Positions 51,447 to 60,085 of a stretch of 64,000 bases of DNA are shown here, one piece after another. The notes below the pieces were generated by a model. The model did no database searches. It was not told the origin of the DNA and was given only the letters and a program-made list of their open reading frames with translations. This stretch comes from Paracoccaceae bacterium (GTDB lineage Bacteria > Pseudomonadota > Alphaproteobacteria > Rhodobacterales > Rhodobacteraceae): positions 1-64,000 of the forward strand of contig JAHDXW010000005.1 of NCBI GenBank assembly GCA_023383015.1, in the 5' to 3' direction. The stretch's first letter is position 1; every line of letters starts with the position of its first letter. A program made the translations under genes and the position numbers.

Positions 51447-52400
51447 ATGGGAATCCTGCATCACGCCCTTGCCGCCGCCCTGGCCTTCGCCACCCCTGCG
51501 GCCGCGCAGGAGCTGTCGATCGCCACGGGAGGAACCGGCGGCGTCTACTACCCCTACGGCGGGGGCCTTGCCGAACTGATCAACCGCCATGTCGAGGGCG
51601 CCACCGCCACCGCCGAGGTGACCGGCGCTTCGGTCGAGAACATGGCGCTGATCGCCCGCGGCGACAGCGACATCGCGCTGGCGCTTGCGGACACGGTGGC
51701 CCAGGCCTACGCCGGCACCGGCGCCTTCGAGGGGCGCCGGATCGCCGAGCTGCGCACGCTGGCGGCGATCTACCCCAACGCGATCCACCTCGTGACGCTG
51801 GCCGACAGCGGCGTGCAGACGCTCGCCGACCTGCGCGGCCGCAAGGTGTCGGTCGGCGCGCCGGGCTCGGGAACCGAGGTCAACGCCCGCGCCCTGCTCG
51901 AGGCCAACGGCATCACCTACGACGATTTCGAGCCGCAGCGGCTGAACTTCAACGAGACCGCCGACGCCCTGCGCGACGGGGCCATCGCCGCGGGGTTCTG
52001 GAGCGTCGGGCCGCCGACCAGCTCGATCCTCAACCTTGCGGCCACGCGGGCGATCCGGATCGTGCCGATCTCGGACGAGGAATTCGCGCGCGGGCAGGCT
52101 GCCGACCCGGTGTTCGCCCGCTACACCATCCGCGCCGGGCTCTACGACGGCGTCGGCGACACCCAGACGATCTCGATCCCGAACGCGCTGGTCGTCCATG
52201 CCGATATGGACGAGAACCTCGCCTACCGCATCACCAGGGCGCTGTTCGAGCATGTCGGCGAGCTGATCGCGATCCACCCGGCTGCCAACGACACGACGGT
52301 GGAGTTCACGCTGGGCTCCTCGCCCATCCCGCTCCACCCCGGCGCGCTGCGCTACTACGAGGAGACGGGCGCGGCGGTTCCCGACCGGCTGCGGCCCTGA
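51447..52400 (+). CDS. TRAP transporter solute-binding protein, TAXI family
   Basis: A 317-residue periplasmic protein with a signal peptide (MGILHHALAAALAFATPAAA) and the TAXI-family opening QELSIATGGTGGVYYPYGGG. Other family motifs are LTLADSGVQTLADLRGRKVS (with VGAPGSGTE) and FWSVGPPTSSILNLA. It captures a substrate, often glutamate or another dicarboxylate, for the fused TRAP permease two genes downstream. The start at 51447 follows GAGAGGTGTC, a good ribosome-binding site; longer frames lack a signal peptide. Confidence 0.9.
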   Translation: MGILHHALAAALAFATPAAAQELSIATGGTGGVYYPYGGGLAELINRHVEGATATAEVTGASVENMALIARGDSDIALALADTVAQAYAGTGAFEGRRIAELRTLAAIYPNAIHLVTLADSGVQTLADLRGRKVSVGAPGSGTEVNARALLEANGITYDDFEPQRLNFNETADALRDGAIAAGFWSVGPPTSSILNLAATRAIRIVPISDEEFARGQAADPVFARYTIRAGLYDGVGDTQTISIPNALVVHADMDENLAYRITRALFEHVGELIAIHPAANDTTVEFTLGSSPIPLHPGALRYYEETGAAVPDRLRP

Positions 52401-52401
52401 G

Positions 52402-52887
52402 ATGGCGGCCCGGGCGGCGCCAGCCGCCCTGGCGCTGGCACTGGCGCTGGCGCTGGCCGGCCCCGCCGCGGCGGGGCCGCTCGTGTGCGTGCTGGTGGTG
52501 GAATCCGGCGGCGCGGCGCTGGCGCGGCTGCCGCTCGGGGCGGGCGGCCTCTTCTGCCTGCACTGGCGCCACTCGGTCACCGGCGGGCCGGTGGCCGACT
52601 GCTTCGGGGTTGCCCCGAACGGAGGGCTGATGCTCGCCGAGAGCTTCCTGCACGACTACGCCGCCGGGCTGGGCGACATCCCCGGCCGCGGCCGCGTCGA
52701 GGCCGCCCCGGGCGGCGGCTACCGCATAGTGGAGATCAACGAGCCCCTGCCGGGGGGCGTGCTGCGGCTTCGTGTGGGGGCGGCGCGGGTGGGCCACCGG
52801 CTCACCTCGGCCGCGGGTGCACTCGACCTGTCGGCACTGGCTCCCGGGCAGCGCGTGACCCTGCGGCTTGCCGCCGAGGCGCCGTGA
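52402..52887 (+). CDS. DUF1850 protein linked to TAXI-TRAP transport
   Basis: A 161-residue protein with a signal peptide (MAARAAPAALALALALALAG). It contains HWRHSVTGGPVADCFGV and FLHDYAAGLGDIPGRGR, the pattern of DUF1850 proteins, which are regularly found between the TAXI binding protein and the fused TRAP permease. It starts two bases after the binding-protein stop and its stop lies just before the permease start. Its role is unproven. Confidence 0.88.
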   Translation: MAARAAPAALALALALALAGPAAAGPLVCVLVVESGGAALARLPLGAGGLFCLHWRHSVTGGPVADCFGVAPNGGLMLAESFLHDYAAGLGDIPGRGRVEAAPGGGYRIVEINEPLPGGVLRLRVGAARVGHRLTSAAGALDLSALAPGQRVTLRLAAEAP

Positions 52888-52910
52888 CCGCCGGCGCGGA
52901 GGGCCCGGGC

Positions 52911-55106
52911 ATGGCGGCGGCCGCCCTTCCCGGGGCGGCGCCGCAGTCGCGCACGCTGGTCCTGGCGATCGCCGCGATCGGCATCGCGATGTCGCTGTTC
53001 CAGCTTCACGCCGCCGGGGTCAGGCCCCTGGGGCTGTTCTACCAGCGCTCGGTCCATCTCGGTTTCGTGATGGTGCTGGCGGTGCTGATGTTCCCCCTCG
53101 GCGGGCGGCAGCGCGGCGGCAGCGCGGTGGCGGATGCGCTGATGCTGGCCGCCGCCGCGGCGCTGGGGTTGGCGGCGGCGCTTCAGACCGAGGCGCTGGC
53201 TGCCCGTCTCGGCACCCCGGCGGGCGGAGCGGCGGCGCTGGCCGGGCTGGCCGGGGCCGCGCTCGCCGCCGCACTCGCCGCCCGGGCGGGGGCGGTGGCG
53301 CTGGCCGCGGCCCTGGCGCGTGGCCTCGATGCGCTGCTGCTGGCCGCCGGTTTCCTTGCCGCCTTCTACCTCGCCTGGAACCTCGACGCGATCATCGGCC
53401 GGGCGGGGTTCTGGAGCCAGGCCGACATCTTCGTCGGCGTCGTCTGCACCCTGGCCCTGCTCGAGACGTCGCGGCGTGCGATCGGGCTGGGGATGACGGC
53501 GATCGGGGCGGTGGCAGCGGTCTATGCGCTTGCCGGCCCGCGCGGCGCCCTGCCCGAGCTCGGCGCCTGGCTGCCCGGCATCCTTGCCCACCGCGGCGCC
53601 GACGTCACCCGCCTGGTCAGCCAGCTCTACCTCGGTCAGGAGGGGATCTTCGGGCTGCCGCTCGGGGTGGCGGCGACCTTCATCTTCGTCTTCGTCCTGT
53701 TCGGGGCGCTGCTCGAGGTGACGGGGGCGGGGCGGTTCTTCATCGACCTCGCCTGGGCTGCGACCGGCCGGCGCGTCGGCGGGCCGGCCAAGGCGGCGGT
53801 CCTGGCGTCGGCGGGCATGGGCTCGATCTCGGGCTCGGCGATCGCCAATGTCGTCACCACCGGTGCCTTCACCATCCCGCTGATGAAGCGGCTGGGCTAC
53901 CGGCCGGCGCAGGCCGGCGGCATCGAGGCGGCAGCCTCGACCGGCGGCCAGATCACCCCGCCGCTGATGGGCGCGGGCGCCTTCCTGATGTCGGAATACA
54001 CCCGCGTGCCCTACGTCGACATCGTGATGGTGTCGATCTTCCCCGCCATCCTCTACCTCGGGACCGTCTATCTCTTCGTCCACATCGCGGCGATGAAGGC
54101 GGGGATGCGCGGCATGCCGGCGGCCGAGCTGCCGCGGGTCGGTGCGGTGCTGGCGCAGGGCTGGCACTTCCTCGTCCCGCTCGGGGTTCTGATGTGGCTG
54201 CTCGCGCAGTCGGCCTCGCCGATGCGGGTGGGGTTCTGGGCCTGCGTCTCGGTGGTGGCGGTGGCGGCGCTGCGCGGCGCGGTGGAGCTGTTCGTCACCG
54301 CGCCGCGGCAGGGCCGGCCGGCGACGCCGGCCCGGGTCCGCGACGCGGCCCTCGCAGGCGGCCGCCGGCTGCTCGCCGCGCTCGCGCTCGGGGCGCGCAA
54401 CGCGGTGGCCGTGTCGCTGGCCTGCGCCGTCGCGGGCATCATCGTCGGCGTCGTCGGGCTCACCGGCCTGGGGCTCAAGTTCTCCTCGCTGATGGTGTCG
54501 CTCTCCGGCGGCAACGTCGTGGTTGCGCTCCTCCTGGTGCTCCTTGCCAGCCTCGTGCTGGGCATGGGGCTGCCGGTGACGGCAAGCTACATCGTGCTGA
54601 TCGTGCTCGTCGGACCGGCGCTGACGGCCGAGTTCGGCATCCCGCTGCTGATCGCCCATCTGGTGGTGTTCTGGTATTCGCAGGATTCCAACGTCACCCC
54701 GCCGGTGGCGCTGGCCGCATTCGCCGGCGGCGCGATCGCCGGCTCGCGGCCGCTGGAAACCTCGCTGCAGGCGTGGAAATACGCCAAGGGTCTCTACCTG
54801 ATCCCGGCCTTCATGGTGTTCAACCCCGAGATCATCCTCGGCGGGCCGCTGTGGTACCTGCTCTGGACCGGGGCGATCGCGGTGCTGGCGCTGGCTGCCT
54901 TCGCGGCGGCGATCGAGGGCTTCCTGTTCGCCCCGCTCGGCCCCCTGTCGCGGCTGGCGGTCGTGCCGGCGACGGTGGCGGTCTTCTGGCCCGCCTTCGC
55001 GGCCGAGGCGGCGGGTGCGGCGGCGCTGGCGGCGGTGGTGGGGCTGAACTGGCTGGCCGCGCGGCGTGCGGCCGCGGGGGGTGGCAGGCGGCGCGGCCCG
55101 GTATAG
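52911..55106 (+). CDS. Fused TRAP transporter permease (4TM + 12TM)
   Basis: A 731-residue membrane protein that combines the small DctQ-like and the large DctM-like TRAP subunits, usual for TAXI systems. The N-terminal part has about five helices, and the large part opens GLPLGVAATFIFVFVLFGAL and contains MGSISGSAIANVVTTGAFTI and GQITPPLMGAGAFLMSEYT, classical DctM motifs. Transport is driven by an ion gradient. The start ATG at 52911 has GGAGGG seven bases upstream; a GTG overlapping the DUF1850 stop (52884) is an alternative. Confidence 0.9.
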   Translation: MAAAALPGAAPQSRTLVLAIAAIGIAMSLFQLHAAGVRPLGLFYQRSVHLGFVMVLAVLMFPLGGRQRGGSAVADALMLAAAAALGLAAALQTEALAARLGTPAGGAAALAGLAGAALAAALAARAGAVALAAALARGLDALLLAAGFLAAFYLAWNLDAIIGRAGFWSQADIFVGVVCTLALLETSRRAIGLGMTAIGAVAAVYALAGPRGALPELGAWLPGILAHRGADVTRLVSQLYLGQEGIFGLPLGVAATFIFVFVLFGALLEVTGAGRFFIDLAWAATGRRVGGPAKAAVLASAGMGSISGSAIANVVTTGAFTIPLMKRLGYRPAQAGGIEAAASTGGQITPPLMGAGAFLMSEYTRVPYVDIVMVSIFPAILYLGTVYLFVHIAAMKAGMRGMPAAELPRVGAVLAQGWHFLVPLGVLMWLLAQSASPMRVGFWACVSVVAVAALRGAVELFVTAPRQGRPATPARVRDAALAGGRRLLAALALGARNAVAVSLACAVAGIIVGVVGLTGLGLKFSSLMVSLSGGNVVVALLLVLLASLVLGMGLPVTASYIVLIVLVGPALTAEFGIPLLIAHLVVFWYSQDSNVTPPVALAAFAGGAIAGSRPLETSLQAWKYAKGLYLIPAFMVFNPEIILGGPLWYLLWTGAIAVLALAAFAAAIEGFLFAPLGPLSRLAVVPATVAVFWPAFAAEAAGAAALAAVVGLNWLAARRAAAGGGRRRGPV

Positions 55107-55147
55107 AACATAAGAAGAACATAACCGAGTCGCCCGCACCGCTGCCG

Positions 55148-57979
55148 ATGGCCTTCGCCGAGCTGTCGATCACCTCGAACTTCACCTTCCTGACCGGCGC
55201 CTCGCATCCGGAGGAGCATGTCGCGCGGGCGGCCGAGCTCGGCCTGCCCGCGCTCGCCATCGCCGACGTCAACTCGGTCGCCGGCATCGTCCGCGCCCAT
55301 GCCGCCCTGCGCGACCTCGCCCGCCGCATCGCCGCCGGCGAAGAGGGGCTGCCGGCGGCGGTGCCGCGGCTCCTGCCTGCGGCGCGCATCGTGCTGGCCG
55401 ACGGCTTCGCGGCCACCGCCCTGCCGCGCGACCGTGCCGCCTGGGGGCGGCTCTGCCGGCTGATCTCGGCCGGCCGGCTCCGGGCGGCGAAGGGCGACTG
55501 CCACCTGACGCTCGACGACCTCCTGGCCTGGGGCGAGGGGATGGAGCTGCTGCTGCATCCGCCCGACGCCTTCGCTCCGGCCCCGCCCGGCTGGCGGGCC
55601 GCCGCCGGCCGGCTTGTCCGCCGCTTTCCCGGCCAGGCGGGGTTGCTGCTCGCCCCCGCCTACGACGGCCGCGATGCGGCGCGGCTCGACCGCCTCGCGC
55701 GGCTGGCGGCGCGGCTCGGGGTGCCGGCGGTCGCCTCGGCGGCGCCGCTGATGCACCACGGCCGCCGCCGGCGGCTGGCCGACGTGCTGACGGCGATCCG
55801 CACCGCCACCCCGGTCGACGCGCTCGGCCGCGCCGCGCTGGCCAATGCCGAATGCCGGCTCAGGTCGGAGGCCGAGATGCTGCGGCTGTTCGCCGGCCAC
55901 GAGGCGGCCGTGCATGCCGCCGGCGCGGTCGCGGCGCGCTGCCGCTTCGGCCTCGAGGCGCTGCGCTACGAATACCCCTCGGAATGCTCGGGCGGCGAGA
56001 CGGCGGCGGCGCGGCTGGCCCGGCTGGCCCGCGAGGGGCTGGCCGGCCGCTATCCCGCCGGCATCCCCGCCCGCGTTCAGGCGATGCTCGACCACGAACT
56101 CGCGCTGATCGGCCGGCTCGGCTACGAGCCCTACTTCCTGACCGTCCACGACATCGTCGCCTTCGCGCGCGGCCGGGGCATCCTCTGCCAGGGCCGCGGC
56201 TCGGCGGCCAATTCGGTGGTCTGCTACGCCCTCGGCGTCACCTCGGTCAGCCCCGAGATCGGCACCATGGTGTTCGAGCGCTTCGTCTCCGAGGCGCGCG
56301 GCGAGCCGCCCGACATCGACGTCGATTTCGAGCACGAGCGGCGCGAGGAGGTGATCCAGCACATCTACGACCGCTACGGCCGCCACCGCGCCGGCCTCTG
56401 CGCCACCGTCATCCACTACCGCGGCAAGCGCGCCGTGCGCGAGGTCGGCCGGGCGATGGGGCTGACCGAGGACACGGTCGCCGCCATGTCCTCGCAGATC
56501 TGGGGCTGGGGGTCGCTGAAGGGCACCGAGGAGACGCGGCTGCGCGAGATCGGGCTCGACCCCGCCGACCGCCGCCTCGCCCTGACCATGGAGCTGATCG
56601 CCGAGATCCAGGGCTTTCCCCGCCACCTCTCCCAGCATGTCGGCGGCTTCGTCATCACCGAGGGGCGGCTGGACGAGCTTGCCCCGGTCGAGAACGCCAC
56701 CATGGAGGGGCGCACGGTGATCCCCTGGGACAAGGACGACATCGACACCCTCGGCATCCTCAAGGTCGATGTCCTCGCCCTCGGCATGCTCACCTGCATC
56801 CGCAAGGCCTTCGAGCTGATCGCCCGCCACCACCGCACCGAGTGGACGCTGGCCACGCTGCCGCCCGAGGACGGGGCCGTCTACGACATGCTCTGCAAGG
56901 CCGATTCGCTCGGCGTCTTCCAGGTGGAAAGCCGGGCGCAGATGAACTTCCTGCCGCGGCTGCGGCCGCGGACCTTCTACGACCTCGTCATCCAGGTGGC
57001 GATCATCCGCCCCGGGCCGATCCAGGGCGACATGGTGCATCCCTACCTGCGGCGGAGGAACGGCGAGGAGGCGGTGGCCTTCCCCTCCGACGCGCTTGGC
57101 GCGGTCCTCGCCAAGACCCTCGGCGTGCCCCTGTTCCAGGAGCAGGCGATGCAGATCGCCATCGTCGGCGCCGGCTTCACCCCCGAGGAGGCCGACCGGC
57201 TGCGCCGCGCGCTCGCCACCTTCCGCCGCCTCGGCCATGTCGGCGAGCTGCGCGACCGCTTCCTCGCCGGCATGAAGGCCAACGGCTACGACGACGGTTT
57301 CGCCGCCCGCTGCTTCTCGCAGATCGAGGGTTTCGGCAGCTACGGCTTTCCCGAAAGCCACGCGGCAAGCTTCGCGCTCTTGGTCTACGCCTCGGCCTGG
57401 CTGAAGCGCCACCACCCCGGCATCTTCGCCTGCGCGCTGCTGAATGCCCAGCCGATGGGCTTCTACGCCCCGGCCCAGATCGTGCGCGACGCGCGCGAGC
57501 ACGGGGTCGCGGTGCGCCCGCCCTGCATCAACGCCTCCGTCCGGGACTGCACGATGGAGCCCGACGGGAGGGGCGGGCTGGCCCTGCGGCTGGGTCTGCG
57601 CCAGATCACCGCCATGCCCGAGGAGGAGGCGGGCTGGATCGTCGCGGCGCGCGGCAACGGCTACGGCTCGGTCGAGGATGTCTGGCGCCGCGCCGGGATC
57701 GCGCCGGCGCTGCTCGCCCGGCTGGCCGAGGCCGACGCCTTCGCCGGCCTCGGGCTCACGCGCCGCGATGCGCTCTGGGCCGCAAGGGCACTCGGTGCCG
57801 CGCCGCTGCCGCTGTTCGCGGCCGATCTCGACGGCGAGGCGATCGCCGAACCCGCCGTCACCCTGCCGGCGATGAGCCTTGGCGAGGAGGTGGTCGAGGA
57901 CTACCACGCGCTGCGGCTGACGCTGCGCGCCCACCCGCTGGCCTTGCTGCGCCACCTGCTGACGCCCGGGGCGGGCTGA
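55148..57979 (+). CDS. dnaE2: Error-prone DNA polymerase DnaE2, C-terminally shortened
   Basis: A 943-residue DnaE2, the SOS mutagenesis polymerase. The PHP domain starts at once (FAELSITSNFTFLTGASHPE), and the polymerase aspartates are in PPDIDVDFEHERREE and LKVDVLALGML. The finger and thumb regions are intact. Typical DnaE2 proteins have about 1050-1150 residues and end with an OB-fold domain; this one stops soon after LRAHPLALLRH, the point where that tail should begin. The stop is followed at 36 bases by an unrelated gene on the other strand. The usual partners imuA and imuB are absent. Confidence 0.9.
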   Translation: MAFAELSITSNFTFLTGASHPEEHVARAAELGLPALAIADVNSVAGIVRAHAALRDLARRIAAGEEGLPAAVPRLLPAARIVLADGFAATALPRDRAAWGRLCRLISAGRLRAAKGDCHLTLDDLLAWGEGMELLLHPPDAFAPAPPGWRAAAGRLVRRFPGQAGLLLAPAYDGRDAARLDRLARLAARLGVPAVASAAPLMHHGRRRRLADVLTAIRTATPVDALGRAALANAECRLRSEAEMLRLFAGHEAAVHAAGAVAARCRFGLEALRYEYPSECSGGETAAARLARLAREGLAGRYPAGIPARVQAMLDHELALIGRLGYEPYFLTVHDIVAFARGRGILCQGRGSAANSVVCYALGVTSVSPEIGTMVFERFVSEARGEPPDIDVDFEHERREEVIQHIYDRYGRHRAGLCATVIHYRGKRAVREVGRAMGLTEDTVAAMSSQIWGWGSLKGTEETRLREIGLDPADRRLALTMELIAEIQGFPRHLSQHVGGFVITEGRLDELAPVENATMEGRTVIPWDKDDIDTLGILKVDVLALGMLTCIRKAFELIARHHRTEWTLATLPPEDGAVYDMLCKADSLGVFQVESRAQMNFLPRLRPRTFYDLVIQVAIIRPGPIQGDMVHPYLRRRNGEEAVAFPSDALGAVLAKTLGVPLFQEQAMQIAIVGAGFTPEEADRLRRALATFRRLGHVGELRDRFLAGMKANGYDDGFAARCFSQIEGFGSYGFPESHAASFALLVYASAWLKRHHPGIFACALLNAQPMGFYAPAQIVRDAREHGVAVRPPCINASVRDCTMEPDGRGGLALRLGLRQITAMPEEEAGWIVAARGNGYGSVEDVWRRAGIAPALLARLAEADAFAGLGLTRRDALWAARALGAAPLPLFAADLDGEAIAEPAVTLPAMSLGEEVVEDYHALRLTLRAHPLALLRHLLTPGAG
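57872..57939 (+). repeat. dnaE2 C-terminal segment, copy A of a direct repeat
   Basis: This part of dnaE2 encodes MSLGEEVVEDYHALRLTLRA plus a few residues. A similar but decayed copy lies at 58843-58910, exactly 971 bases downstream and in the same orientation. The two share the start codon position, long stretches of identical bases (for example GCGCTGCGGCTGAC) and a common preceding PAV motif. Confidence 0.75.
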
Positions 57980-58014
57980 GGGCAGGCGCAGCCTCTGCCC
58001 GCCGCCGTCCGGCG

Positions 58015-58737
58015 CTACTTCGGCGGCTCGGAAGCCGCGGCGCCCACGGTCGGGAGCGCCTTGACGGTCAGATACCCGGCGTGGCTGAGGCCGATCAGGG
58101 TCACGATCGTGCCGTCGATTGGCGGGAAGCCGAACACCCCCGCCTTCCCCTCCACAGCACCGAACCCGTCCCGCCCCAGCAGCAGCACATACCCGATCCA
58201 GACCAGCACCGTGAAGGCGAACATCTGCACCTTGCCGAGGTCGATGGTCCCGGCGTCGCGGGGGTTCTCGCTCATGAAGATGTCCGAGAACCGGGCCCGG
58301 TCGGGCTTGTCGTTCACGATCACGCGGCCGTTGTGGCCCACGGGCTTGCCCTTGGGGTCCGGCGCCCCCTCGGTGTTCACCCTGGCGACCTCGGCCTCGT
58401 TCACGTCGCGCGTTGCATTGACCGCCTTGACGGTGATCGCCGCTGCCGTCGAGGCGACCGAGATGCCGAGCAGGGCAAGGAGTTCGTCGGGGACGTGCAG
58501 CTTCAGCGTCCCCTTGCCGATCACCCAGGCAAGCATCGCCGACAGGACGACCAGCGTCCAGCCGACGAGTTGCAGGCGCGACAGGCTGACCTTGTTGCGC
58601 CCGTCGATCAGGATGCCGCGGCCGTCACCCATCCGGTACTTGCCGAGCAGGTAGAGCAGAACGGCAAGAACGACGCTGGCCACGACCCAGATCACGGCAA
58701 GCCCGTGATCGTACCCCCATGCCTTCTGCGACCACAT
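58015..58737 (-). CDS. Membrane protein of unknown function inserted after dnaE2
   Basis: A 240-residue protein with four predicted membrane helices: residues about 10-32, 54-74, 86-106 and 175-195. A soluble central part contains RVNTEGAPDPKGKPVGHNG and RFSDIFMSENPRDAG. An N-terminal motif, ILIDGRNKVSLSRLQLVGWT, seems strongly ordered. I do not recognise a characterised family; the protein does not look like a transposase or integrase. It lies between dnaE2 and the decayed copy of the dnaE2 end, which suggests it arrived as an insertion. Confidence 0.75.
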   Translation of the reverse strand: MWSQKAWGYDHGLAVIWVVASVVLAVLLYLLGKYRMGDGRGILIDGRNKVSLSRLQLVGWTLVVLSAMLAWVIGKGTLKLHVPDELLALLGISVASTAAAITVKAVNATRDVNEAEVARVNTEGAPDPKGKPVGHNGRVIVNDKPDRARFSDIFMSENPRDAGTIDLGKVQMFAFTVLVWIGYVLLLGRDGFGAVEGKAGVFGFPPIDGTIVTLIGLSHAGYLTVKALPTVGAAASEPPK

Positions 58738-58821
58738 CGAACCCTCCCGCCCGGTGCACCGGCCCCTTCGGCCACACCCGCCCCGAGATTGGCATTTCCG
58801 TGATACCCGTCAAGGTTGCAG

Positions 58822-58930
58822 CCGGCGGTCCTGCCGCCGCCGATGAGCCCGGGCGAAGCGGCGGCAGAGGACTGCGGGGCGCTGCGGCTGACACTGCGCG
58901 CCATCCCGTGGCGCTGCCGCGCCGCCCGAT
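58822..58930 (+). pseudogene. Decayed fragment of a DnaE2 C-terminal region
   Basis: In one frame the stretch reads PAVLPPPMSPGEAAAEDCG and then ALRLTLRAIPWRC, which lines up with PAVTLPAMSLGEEVVEDYH and ALRLTLRAHP of the dnaE2 in this window. It ends in a stop after AAR (58930) and has lost the rest of the tail. The lower similarity of this copy suggests an older remnant. It sits in a 340-base spacer (58738-59077) with no other gene; a GTCCCA-TGCG-TGGGAC hairpin lies at 59017-59032. Confidence 0.65.
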
Positions 58931-59077
58931 GACACCACCGGCTGGGGCACCGCCGGGTGTGAAGAAGGGATGAATCCCGCCACGGAACAGGCCTGAGATC
59001 AACGGGTTGATGGGGTGTCCCATGCGTGGGACGCCGGCCGTCCGCCGGCCTGCGCGACGCCCCCCCGGTGGCCCCCG

Positions 59078-59839
59078 CTAGGCCCCCCGGCGAAGGCCGG
59101 CCACATTCGCCGGCGGCAGGCTGACCCCGGCAGTCGACCCGTCAGGATCGGGCCCGTCGATCAGCTGGTCGGGCCGTGCGAGCGCGGTCAGCCGGGCGCG
59201 GTCGGTGATGATGACGCGGGTGCCGTCGATCTTGACCCCGTCGGCCTCGAGCGTCTTCAGCGCCCGGCTCAGGTTCTCCGGCGTCATGCCGAGGTAGGAG
59301 GCGAGCAGCCGCTTCTCCACCGGCAGGATGTAGCTGGCCACCTCGCCTGCGAGCCGCGACTGCCGCAGCAGGTAGGAGGCGATGCGTTCGCGCGAGGTGC
59401 GCAGCTTCAGCCCCTTGGCATGCCGAACCACGGCCCGGTAGCAGCCGGCCAGCTCGCCGATGACCGACACCGCGAACTCCGGGTCGGTGCGGAACACTGC
59501 CCGGACGTCCGAGGACGGCAGCAGCACAAGCCGCGACCGCTCCAGTGTCCGGGCCGACATCAGGTAGGGCGCATCGCGGATGCAGGCCGCCAGGATGAAG
59601 CTGCCGACCGGCTGGACCACCGCCATCGTGCACTCCCGGTCGGACCAGAGCGAATAGAGCTCCACCGCCCCTTCCATCACGATGTGCAGGAAATCCGCCG
59701 GATCGCCCTGCCGGATCAGCTCCAGCCCGGCGGGAAAGGTCTGCGCATACGCTCCCTGCATCAGCGTCTCGAAGCTGGCATGCCGCATGTCGCGGAACAG
59801 CGGCAGGCGGCGAATCTCCGGCAGTTCGTGGGCACGCAT
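59078..59839 (-). CDS. narR: NarR-like Crp/Fnr-family regulator
   Basis: A 253-residue Crp/Fnr regulator: a cyclic-nucleotide-type sensor domain (about 15-145), a dimer helix and an HTH (about 185-215) with the recognition helix MTPENLSRALKTL, where E, S and R are the FNR-type DNA contacts. It lacks the N-terminal cysteine cluster of FNR, so it does not sense oxygen through iron-sulfur. In Paracoccus a cysteine-free NarR in the same position activates narKGHJI in response to nitrate/nitrite. The start at 59839 was chosen because a longer frame (59905) would begin inside the regulatory dyad at 59892-59905. Confidence 0.85.
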   Translation of the reverse strand: MRAHELPEIRRLPLFRDMRHASFETLMQGAYAQTFPAGLELIRQGDPADFLHIVMEGAVELYSLWSDRECTMAVVQPVGSFILAACIRDAPYLMSARTLERSRLVLLPSSDVRAVFRTDPEFAVSVIGELAGCYRAVVRHAKGLKLRTSRERIASYLLRQSRLAGEVASYILPVEKRLLASYLGMTPENLSRALKTLEADGVKIDGTRVIITDRARLTALARPDQLIDGPDPDGSTAGVSLPPANVAGLRRGA

Positions 59840-59891
59840 GGGGGGGGTGCGATTCCTTCGGTTGAGATAAGGCAGAAATAGGGGCCAGAAA

Positions 59892-59905
59892 ATGACATAT
59901 GTCAA
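59892..59905. promoter_or_regulatory. Crp/Fnr-type dyad upstream of narR
   Basis: ATGACATATGTCAA contains the perfect palindrome TGACATATGTCA and fits the TTGAC-N4-GTCAA pattern of Crp/Fnr regulators of the NarR/NnrR/DNR group, with one mismatch at the first base. It is 53-66 bases before the narR start. Binding by NarR itself would give autoregulation (inference). Confidence 0.6.
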
Positions 59906-59969
59906 CTGCCTGGCCGGCAGATGCGACGTTCAGGCGCCAATCCCTCCGCCACTCCGGGAAGCGGACCGC

Positions 59970-59985
59970 AATTCCTGTCGGAATT
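59970..59985. promoter_or_regulatory. Inverted repeat in the narR-narK spacer
   Basis: AATTCC-TGTC-GGAATT is a perfect inverted repeat with a four-base spacer, followed at once by a CCCCC-GAA-GGGGG hairpin (59986-59998). Its centre is 36 bases upstream of the centre of the FNR-type box before narK. It does not match a known NarL or FNR consensus. Confidence 0.45.
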
Positions 59986-60006
59986 CCCCCGAAGGGGGAG
60001 CCCGCC

Positions 60007-60020
60007 TTGACCTGCATCAA
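60007..60020. promoter_or_regulatory. FNR/NarR-type box upstream of narK
   Basis: TTGACCTGCATCAA matches the FNR-type consensus TTGATnnnnATCAA at nine of ten positions. It is 66-79 bases upstream of the narK start, a usual distance for class II activation with a leader of about 30 bases. FnrL or NarR is the likely protein bound. Confidence 0.75.
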
Positions 60021-60085
60021 GTTGCGTCGCGCGGCACTGCGGCAACTGCCGGGCGGCGGGCGATGCCCGTGCCACGGAGGGATTC

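Noticed and set aside
52868-57979. A single open frame of 1703 codons reaching from the TRAP permease to the end of dnaE2
   Set aside because: The first 760 codons run through the permease gene in another frame and have no protein-like pattern; the real dnaE2 begins at 55148 with the PHP motif.
59015-59060. GTCCCA hairpin and GCCGGC repeats as a mobile-element end
   Set aside because: No transposase, no target duplication, and the position fits a terminator region downstream of narR.
59840-59905. Longer narR beginning at 59905
   Set aside because: It would put the start codon inside the regulatory palindrome and add a hydrophobic N-terminus not expected for a Crp/Fnr protein.
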